The notes beneath the pieces were generated by a model. It was not told the DNA's origin. It did no database searches and saw only the letters and a list, made by a program, of their open reading frames with translations. DNA of 64,000 nt from DASRAP01 sp964503275 (lineage in GTDB: Bacteria; Gemmatimonadota; Gemmatimonadetes; Gemmatimonadales; Gemmatimonadaceae): the NCBI GenBank assembly GCA_964503275.1, contig CAZCZO010000011.1, forward strand, positions 34,334 through 98,333. Reading direction: 5' to 3'. This document shows positions 59,045 through 64,000 of this stretch, piece after piece. How positions within the stretch are numbered: position 1 is the first letter of the stretch; each line of letters opens with the position of its first letter. A program made the translations under genes and the position numbers.

Positions 59045-59143
59045 GGCGTAACGTGAGCTTCTGCTGCGAGCGCTTCCATAAAGATGCGGTTGTGGGGCCC
59101 CAGTAGACCTCGTACTAAGATGAGGCTGGGGCCCCACAACCGC
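59045..59143. repeat. Long hairpin with GGCGTAACG box between cassette-like genes
   Basis: GGCGTAACG lies at 59045-59053. An 18-bp perfect stem (GCGGTTGTGGGGCCCCAG at 59086-59103 with its complement at 59126-59143) encloses a 22-nt loop containing CCTC ... GAGG. The stem begins 4 nt from the stop of the DUF6998 gene. It could be a strong terminator or the folded part of an attC-like site. The RYYYAAC box is not evident here. Confidence 0.6.
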
Positions 59144-59147
59144 TACA

Positions 59148-59627
59148 CTAGCTGCGCTCGTCGGCAGCAAGCGTCGTTATAGTGCGCGTCGCGATCCTGT
59201 CAGAATCGGGAACGGCGGCGTTCAGTGTTCGGAGGCGTGAGACGCCAATGGAAGCCTGGCCGTTCGACCCTGTCTTGCCGCGATTCTCCCAAGGCGCGCT
59301 GCCAGGCCCGTTATATATCTCGTCGAACGAGCCATCCGGGCGAAGTGCAAGCACGATCAGGAAATCGGGCTCAGAGCGCATCGCCACGGATTTGCCCTGC
59401 GTCGCCTTGATCTGGATGAGGCGCCCGGCAGAGTCAGTAGCATCGTGTCGCTGCGTCGAGTTCGGCAGGAGCTCGAGGCCGTAGCGACTGGCTGCGAGCA
59501 CCTCGCCAAGTGAACCGACGAGATGGCCGTCGGGCGTGAACTTCCTGCCGGGAAAGCGAGCTTCCAGCTCCGAGACAATCTCGTACAGCCGACCAACCAA
59601 TATTGGGATGTGGGAAACGTCGGTCAC
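59148..59627 (-). CDS. DUF6998-like (PD-(D/E)xK-type) protein, cassette-like
   Basis: The 159-residue product starts at GTG 59627. It contains VGRLYEIVSELEARFPGRKF, PDGHLVGSLGEVLAASRYGL, DATDSAGRLIQIKATQG and DFLIVLALRPDGSFDEIYNGPG. The Glu in S-L-G-E-V, the following Asp and I-Q-I-K resemble a nuclease-like core (DUF6998 and relatives). Ala/Ser-rich low-GC codons set it apart. A GCTATAACG box (59647-59655) lies upstream, and the 18-bp hairpin lies downstream. The ~270 bp further upstream, to paaD, show no gene. Confidence 0.65.
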   Translation of the reverse strand: MTDVSHIPILVGRLYEIVSELEARFPGRKFTPDGHLVGSLGEVLAASRYGLELLPNSTQRHDATDSAGRLIQIKATQGKSVAMRSEPDFLIVLALRPDGSFDEIYNGPGSAPWENRGKTGSNGQASIGVSRLRTLNAAVPDSDRIATRTITTLAADERS

Positions 59628-59798
59628 TGCGGAGTGGGTCGGAGTCGCTATAACGTCGAATTACCTCGTCAGCATATCCCGCGAAGCTGCGACGATTCCG
59701 CATCTGGCCGCGGCCTATCTCCAACCTGCAGTTCGGCCCAAAGCCTCGCAAGCAGCCGCACGACAACGACTTGGGACACCGTTGCGACTTGCTCGACG

Positions 59799-59824
59799 CG
59801 GCCTAAGCACGGTCGGCCTAAGCA
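59799..59824. repeat. 11-bp direct repeat near the island edge
   Basis: CGGCCTAAGCA occurs at 59799-59809 and 59814-59824 in the intergenic region between the DUF6998 gene and paaD. The GCCTAAG core resembles an attC R'' box with one mismatch. Only these two copies were noticed. Confidence 0.6.
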
Positions 59825-59896
59825 GACGATGTTGCCAGAACGCGTAGAGGGGCATGGGTGCGAGACCAGCCCGGCTGAGCTCGCCCCGCGCCCCCC

Positions 59897-60385
59897 TCAG
59901 ATCGCCTTGAACTCATCGAACGGCTGCCGACACGCCTTGCACACGTGGATCGCCTTGCACGCCGTCGACCCGAACTCACTCTTCAGCTCGGTATCCCGCG
60001 ACCCGCAGAACGGGCAGGCCACCGGTGCCCGGCGCCGCGTCAGCGTGATCAGCCCGCCCGCCTCCGCCTTCCCCGGCGGCGCGATGCCATACGCGCGCAG
60101 CTTCTCGCGCGCCTCAGGCCCGATCCACTCCGTGGTCCAGGCCGGCGCGTAACGCACCTCGACGTCGACCTGCGTCGCTCCTGCGTCGGTCAGCGCGCGG
60201 ATCACATCGGCCTCCATCTCGCGCATCGCGGGGCAACCGCTGTACGTGGGCGTCATCACCACCGTCACGCGGTCACCATCCAGCACCGCGTCACGCACCA
60301 CGCCCAGTTCCACCACCGAGATCACCGGCACCTCGGGGTCCATCACGGTGCTCAGCACCTCGAACACGGCGTCACGCGTCAGCAT
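59897..60385 (-). CDS. paaD: Phenylacetyl-CoA epoxidase subunit PaaD
   Basis: The 162-residue product has an N-terminal DUF59/FeS assembly (MIP18-like) domain (VLSTVMDPEVPVISVVELGVVRD, VVMTPTYSGCPAMREMEADVI) and a C-terminal zinc ribbon (CPFCGSRDTELKSEFGSTACKA, VCKAC). PaaD supports iron-cofactor assembly or maturation for the PaaABCE phenylacetyl-CoA 1,2-epoxidase. A GAGGAGG box 6 nt upstream of ATG 60385 gives a strong start. It is last in the visible paa operon; no paaE follows before the island. Confidence 0.92.
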   Translation of the reverse strand: MLTRDAVFEVLSTVMDPEVPVISVVELGVVRDAVLDGDRVTVVMTPTYSGCPAMREMEADVIRALTDAGATQVDVEVRYAPAWTTEWIGPEAREKLRAYGIAPPGKAEAGGLITLTRRRAPVACPFCGSRDTELKSEFGSTACKAIHVCKACRQPFDEFKAI

Positions 60386-60433
60386 CGCAGCCTCCTCAGC
60401 GGCACGCGCGGCGGACGCGGCCGCGCGCCCGGC

Positions 60434-61273
60434 TCACCAGCTGGCCCCGGGATGCGCCCGCGCCACGCTCTGCATCTCGGTCAGCAAGTGGCCCAACGCC
60501 TCGGTGTGCCGCCCGCGCCGGCCGCCCACACGCATGGGCCCGTCCGCCGGCCGCGTCAGCGTCGCCTCGGCAAGCACCTCATTGACCATCGCGTCCCATC
60601 GGCTCTTGAGCGCGGCATAGTCCACCGCGATGCCCTGCGCCGCCACGGCGGCGTCCACCGCGTCAGGCACGAACAGTTCGCCCGTGAAGCGCCACAGTTC
60701 GTCCAGCGAGCGCTGCACCCGCGCGTGGCTCTCCTCCGTGCCGTCGCCCAACCGGATGACCCACGCCGAGCTGTGCCGCAGATGGTACTTGTCCTCCTTG
60801 AGCCCCTTGGCCGCCAGCGCGGCCAGCTCCGCGTGCCCGCAGCCGGCCAAGGCGTCGAGCAGCAGCACGGAGTAGGCATCGAACAGGAACTGCCGCACCA
60901 TCGTGAAGCCGAAGTCGCCCTTGGGCAGCTCCACCAGCAGGCAATTGCGGAACTGCACCGGATCGCGCCAGTAGGCCAGGTCGTCCTCGCTGCGCCCCTG
61001 CCCCTCCGCCGTGCCCGCCAGCGCCAGCAGCGGCGCGGCCTGCCCGATCAGGTCCAGCGCGATGTTCGCCGTGGCGATGTCCTCTTCGAGGATGGGTCCG
61101 TGGCCGGTCCACTCGCTCAGCCGATGCCCCAGGATCAACCGGTCATCGCCCAACCGCAGCAGGTAGTCGGCCAGCGGATTCGAGACCGGCGCCTCGCGCG
61201 GCGCACCGATCTTGGGCGGCGCGCCCTTCGGCGCCACGACCGGTTCGCCCGACGCTTCCTCGTGTCCGCTCAA
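60434..61273 (-). CDS. paaC: Phenylacetyl-CoA epoxidase subunit PaaC
   Basis: The 279-residue structural subunit is ferritin-like, with LADYLLRLGDDRLILGHRLSEWTGHGPILEEDIATANIALDLIGQA, DFGFTMVRQFLFDAY and LKEDKYHLRHSSAWV. PaaC stabilises PaaA in the epoxidase core. Its start is TTG at 61273, overlapping the paaB stop (TTGA); no closer ATG fits the N-terminus. The first ~30 residues (Pro/Ala/Lys-rich) precede the fold and are longer than usual. Confidence 0.92.
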   Translation of the reverse strand: MSGHEEASGEPVVAPKGAPPKIGAPREAPVSNPLADYLLRLGDDRLILGHRLSEWTGHGPILEEDIATANIALDLIGQAAPLLALAGTAEGQGRSEDDLAYWRDPVQFRNCLLVELPKGDFGFTMVRQFLFDAYSVLLLDALAGCGHAELAALAAKGLKEDKYHLRHSSAWVIRLGDGTEESHARVQRSLDELWRFTGELFVPDAVDAAVAAQGIAVDYAALKSRWDAMVNEVLAEATLTRPADGPMRVGGRRGRHTEALGHLLTEMQSVARAHPGASW

Positions 61274-61557
61274 AACATCCTCACGCCGCGCGGCGCCACG
61301 TAGAACTGCGGGTGCCGGTACGGCTTGTCGTTCCCCGGGTCGAAGAACGGCCCCGCATCACTCGGCGCCGAGGCGACGATCGCCGTGCTCGGCACCACCC
61401 ACAGCGACACCGCCTCGCCGCGCCGCGCGTACACGTCGCGCGCGTTCTGCAGGGCCTGCTCCGCGTCGGCCGCGTGCACCGAACCGGCGTGCTCGTGCGG
61501 CACGCCCTTCTCACCCTGCGTGAACACTTCCCACAACGGCCATTGCGAGTCGCTCAT
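61270..61557 (-). CDS. paaB: Phenylacetyl-CoA epoxidase subunit PaaB
   Basis: The 95-residue subunit starts at ATG 61557 with MSDSQWPLWEVFTQGEKGVPHEHAGSVHAADAEQALQNARDVYARRGEAVSLWVVPS in outline. 'WEVF-x-x-x-x-x-G-x-x-H-x-H-x-G-S-x-H-A-x-D' is the PaaB signature. It bridges PaaAC dimers. One base separates it from the paaA stop (TGA-C-ATG), and the end overlaps paaC. An upstream in-frame start would extend it by 16 residues and is less likely. Confidence 0.93.
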   Translation of the reverse strand: MSDSQWPLWEVFTQGEKGVPHEHAGSVHAADAEQALQNARDVYARRGEAVSLWVVPSTAIVASAPSDAGPFFDPGNDKPYRHPQFYVAPRGVRMF

Positions 61558-61558
61558 G

Positions 61559-62527
61559 TCACGCCACCTGCGCGCCGCGCGCGCTGTGCTTGGCCGCGTA
61601 GGCACTGGCCGCCGCCCGCACCCACTCGCCCTCGGCGTGGGCCTTGCGCCGCGCCTCGAGCCGCTCGCGGTTGCACGGGCCGTTGCCCTTGATGACCTCG
61701 AAGAACTCGCTCCAGTCGATCTCGCCGAACTCCCAGTCGCCCGTCTCGGGGTTGTGCTTGAGGTCGGGGTCCGGCAGCGTGATCCCCAGCGCGATGGCCT
61801 GCGGCACCGTGAGGTTCACGAAGCGCTGGCGCAGCTCGTCGTTCGTCTTGCGCTTCACGCGCCACTTGAGCAGCTCGGCCGAGTTCGGCGAGTCGGTATC
61901 GCTGGGGCCGAACATCATGAGCGAGGGCCACCAGAAGCGATTCACCGCGTCCTGCAGCATGGCCTTCTGCGCCGGCGTGCCGTTGGCCAGCACGGTGCAG
62001 ATCTCGTAGCCCTGCCGCTTGTGAAAGTTCTCTTCCTTGCAGATGCGGATCATGGCCCGTGCGTAGGGCCCGTACGAGGCCTTGGCCAGCACCGTCTGGT
62101 TCACGATGGCCGCGCCGTCCACCAGCCAGCCGATCACGCCCATGTCGGCCCACGACAGCGTGGGGTAGTTGAAGATGGACGAGTACTTGGCCGTCCCGTC
62201 CAGCAACTGGCCCACCAGCTCGTGGCGGTCCACGCCCAGGGTCTCGGTGCCACAGTAGATGTACAGCCCGTGCCCGGCCTCGTCCTGCACCTTGGCGATC
62301 AGCGACATCTTGCGGCGCAACGAGGGCGCCCGGGTGATCCAGTTGCCCTCCGGCAGCATCCCCACGATCTCGGAGTGCGCGTGCTGCGACATCATCCGCG
62401 TGAGCTGCTTGCGGTAGCGCTCGGGCATCCAGTCCTTGGGCTCGATGCTGTGGCCCTCCGCGATGCGGGCCTCGAAGGCGGCGATCTGCGCCGCGTCGTC
62501 AGTGGCGGGAGTCTGGGTCAGGGTCAT
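61559..62527 (-). CDS. paaA: Phenylacetyl-CoA epoxidase catalytic subunit PaaA
   Basis: The 322-residue diiron oxygenase subunit converts phenylacetyl-CoA to its ring-1,2-epoxide. It shows EPKDWMPERYRKQLTRMMSQHAHSEIVGMLPEGNWITRAPSL, SLIAKVQDEAGHGLYIYCGTETLG (a carboxylate/His ligand motif), ARAMIRICKEENFHKRQGYE (second ExxH-type motif) and the C-terminal DWSEFFEVIKGNGPCNRERL. It heads the paaABCD operon and is divergent from a crotonase gene, with 62 bp between them. Confidence 0.95.
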   Translation of the reverse strand: MTLTQTPATDDAAQIAAFEARIAEGHSIEPKDWMPERYRKQLTRMMSQHAHSEIVGMLPEGNWITRAPSLRRKMSLIAKVQDEAGHGLYIYCGTETLGVDRHELVGQLLDGTAKYSSIFNYPTLSWADMGVIGWLVDGAAIVNQTVLAKASYGPYARAMIRICKEENFHKRQGYEICTVLANGTPAQKAMLQDAVNRFWWPSLMMFGPSDTDSPNSAELLKWRVKRKTNDELRQRFVNLTVPQAIALGITLPDPDLKHNPETGDWEFGEIDWSEFFEVIKGNGPCNRERLEARRKAHAEGEWVRAAASAYAAKHSARGAQVA

Positions 62528-62589
62528 CTGTGAAATCTACTGCGGACGGGGCGTGCAGGACAGCCGAACGGACGACTAGAATTATCTCC

Positions 62590-63375
62590 ATGGCGAACGC
62601 GAACCCTCCAGCGACGGTGCCCGACGGCACCGTGTCCACCCAGGTCAGCGCCGACGGGATCGGCGTCATCGAATTCCATCACCCCAAGGGCAACTCGCTG
62701 CCAGGCGCCCTGCTGCGCGCGCTCGCCGACGCCATCTCGGCGATGGGCCAGGACCCCGCCGTCCGCGTGATCGGCCTGCGCAGCGCCGGCAGCGGCCCCT
62801 TCTGCGCCGGGGCGTCGTTCGACGAGCTGGTCGCGATCGACGACGAAGCCCGCGGCCAGGCGTTCTTCTCCGGCTTCTCGCGCGTGATCCTCGCGATGAT
62901 CCGCGCCCCCAAGTTCGTGGTGACCCGCGTGCATGGCCGCGCGGCCGGCGGGGCCGTCGGCGTCATCGCCGCGTCGGACTACGCGATCGCCTCCGCCAAG
63001 GGCGCGCTCAAGCTCAGCGAGCTGGCCGTGGGCATCGGGCCCTTCGTCGTCGGCCCGGTGATCGCGCACAAGATCGGGCTCGCCGCCTTCAGTCAGATGG
63101 CCGTCGATGCCGACTGGCGCGACGCCGCCTGGGGCGCCACCCACGGCGTGTATGCCCGCGTGGTCGAGAGCGAGGCGCAGCTCGACGAGGCCTTCGCCAG
63201 CCAGCTGCAGACGCTCGCGGGGTGCAACCCCGAGGCGATGGCGCTGCTCAAGCAGGTCTTCTGGCAGGGCACGGAGCACTGGGACGCCCTGCTCGCCGAA
63301 CGGGCGGCCATGAGCGGGCGGCTGGTGCTGAGCGACTTCACACGCAGCGCGATCGCGAAGTTCAAGGCGGGGTGA
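62590..63375 (+). CDS. Enoyl-CoA hydratase/isomerase family protein (PaaF/PaaG-like)
   Basis: The 261-residue crotonase starts at ATG 62590. It has the oxyanion strand IGLRSAGSGPFCAGASFDELV, HGRAAGGAVGVIAASDYAIAS and SELAVGIGPFVVGPVIAHKIG, where the usual acidic residue position is Glu in S-E-L. The divergent placement next to paaA fits a hydratase or isomerase of phenylacetate catabolism. The exact step (PaaF or PaaG) cannot be told from sequence alone. Confidence 0.85.
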   Translation: MANANPPATVPDGTVSTQVSADGIGVIEFHHPKGNSLPGALLRALADAISAMGQDPAVRVIGLRSAGSGPFCAGASFDELVAIDDEARGQAFFSGFSRVILAMIRAPKFVVTRVHGRAAGGAVGVIAASDYAIASAKGALKLSELAVGIGPFVVGPVIAHKIGLAAFSQMAVDADWRDAAWGATHGVYARVVESEAQLDEAFASQLQTLAGCNPEAMALLKQVFWQGTEHWDALLAERAAMSGRLVLSDFTRSAIAKFKAG

Positions 63376-63398
63376 GGGCCCGCGCTCACCGCGCTGCC

Positions 63399-64000
63399 CT
63401 ACCCCCCGTACACGCCCAGCACCGCTTGGGCGAAGGTCTCGCGGTGCCCTCCCGCCAGCACGCGCGTCGTCACGGCCTCGCCGGCCTCCTCCAGGCGCCC
63501 CGCAGCGCTGACCAGCGTCTGCACATCGAAGGGCACGCCCTCGAGCCGCGCCAGATACTCCTCGACGGCCGTGAGATAGCCCATCATGCCGCCGAGTTCG
63601 GTGGGGGCGAACACCTTGCCCGCGCGTCGCAGCACCTCGACCTGCGAGGCATCGGGCATCACCAGGTTCTCGGAGCCACACAGCACCGCGAGCCGCGCAT
63701 TCGCGACGCAGACGCCGACGGCCGTCGCGTCGAGCGTCCCACCGGCCGCATTCACCACCAGCGCGTCCATCGGCTCACCGAGCATCGCGAGCTTCTCGCT
63801 CGGCGCGAACACGCGCACGCCATCGGCCGCGAGTGCAGCGCGGCGATCGTCCCGCGCCTCGACCACCAGCAAGCGCACGCCCAGCGCCCGCAGGCGCCCG
63901 ATGATGTGCGACCCGATGTTCCCCGCCCCGATCAGCCCCACCGTCGCGTCCTCGACGCGCACCCCGCAGGCGCGCAGCATCCCCAGGAGCAGGCGGTAGT
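63399..64000 (-). CDS. Glu/Leu/Phe/Val dehydrogenase-like protein, C-terminal part, 5' truncated
   Basis: The frame stays open to the window edge. The visible ~200 residues form a Rossmann domain: VEDATVGLIGAGNIGSHIIGRLRALG, LLVVEARDDRRAALAADGVRV, ALVVNAAGGTLDATAV, AVLCGSENLVMPD and AGKVFAPTELGGMMGYLTAVEEYLARL. The order 'G-x-G-x-I/V-G, then N-A-A-G-G, then G-S-x-N, then A-P-x-x-x-x-x-G-G' follows the NAD domain of amino-acid dehydrogenases such as leucine dehydrogenase. The catalytic N-domain lies outside the window. It converges with the crotonase gene. Confidence 0.55.
   Translation of the reverse strand, partial: YRLLLGMLRACGVRVEDATVGLIGAGNIGSHIIGRLRALGVRLLVVEARDDRRAALAADGVRVFAPSEKLAMLGEPMDALVVNAAGGTLDATAVGVCVANARLAVLCGSENLVMPDASQVEVLRRAGKVFAPTELGGMMGYLTAVEEYLARLEGVPFDVQTLVSAAGRLEEAGEAVTTRVLAGGHRETFAQAVLGVYGG

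Noticed and set aside
1..64000. CRISPR arrays, tRNA/rRNA genes, insertion sequences
   Set aside because: No regularly spaced direct repeats of CRISPR type, no transposase-like frame and no tRNA-like cloverleaf were noticed in the gaps; a dedicated scan was not possible.

Overview
The window is a GC-rich bacterial chromosome segment that reads like Gemmatimonadota or a close relative. This is inferred from content: Ser/Thr kinases fused to beta-propeller or TolB-N/TPR sensors, a GWxTD-domain protein, DUF5916 and carboxypeptidase-regulatory-like/TonB outer-membrane proteins, secreted M1, S8, gamma-glutamyltransferase and amidohydrolase enzymes, and many lipoproteins. The cell is Gram-negative-type and heterotrophic. 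Genes are densely packed, many start codons overlap upstream stops (ATGA, GTGA, TGATG, TTGA), and GTG/TTG starts are common.

Layout. 1-7.1 kb: the tail of a probable 2-oxoacid dehydrogenase E1-beta gene, a 15-bp minisatellite, a UMF1-type MFS transporter, a divergent ArsR plus double-AHSA1 pair, and a minus-strand operon with a TonB receptor between two paralogous lipoproteins. 7.2-19.2 kb: DUF2490 protein, GWxTD protein, two soluble or membrane hybrid histidine kinases, an FkbM methyltransferase, a diguanylate cyclase and an OafA-type acyltransferase. 19.2-27.5 kb: a six-gene minus-strand cluster M1 peptidase - YigZ - DUF3095 - thrA(AK-HSD) - thrB - thrC. 27.6-40.9 kb: DUF5916 outer-membrane protein, beta-carbonic anhydrase, alpha/beta hydrolase, amidohydrolase, an EF-hand membrane protein of unknown role, gamma-glutamyltransferase, DUF429, a thioredoxin-fold protein and a subtilisin-like protease. 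40.9-43.6 kb: SLC13 and AI-2E transporters preceded by a headless remnant that looks like a P-type ATPase C-terminus. 43.6-44.6 kb: phhA (phenylalanine hydroxylase) with its own 5' leader. 45.7-52.3 kb: a TolC/HlyD/RND efflux operon ending in a PII-like protein, a DUF2892 protein and an ArsR regulator, with an 18-bp AT-rich palindrome over its -10. 52.4-57.9 kb: an orphan antitoxin-like gene and two convergent Ser/Thr kinases. 58.0-59.8 kb: a less GC-rich island with two cassette-like genes (DUF3883 and DUF6998) and attC-like repeats. 59.9-64 kb: paaABCD (phenylacetyl-CoA epoxidase), a divergent crotonase and part of an amino-acid-dehydrogenase-like gene.

The most striking observation is upstream of phhA. 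A 28-residue leader ORF carries Trp-Tyr-Trp-Tyr codons and is followed by an intrinsic terminator directly before phhA. Part of the leader can pair with the 5' arm of the terminator. The leader's promoter (TTGACA-18-CATCTT) places +1 on its ATG. This is the architecture of ribosome-mediated attenuation, here controlling the enzyme that makes tyrosine from phenylalanine. Other notable signals are a recurring TTGNNN/YAYCTT promoter pattern with near-leaderless starts, a palindrome over the start codon of an ArsR gene, and possible integron-type cassettes without a visible integrase. No tRNA, rRNA, CRISPR array or transposase was found.
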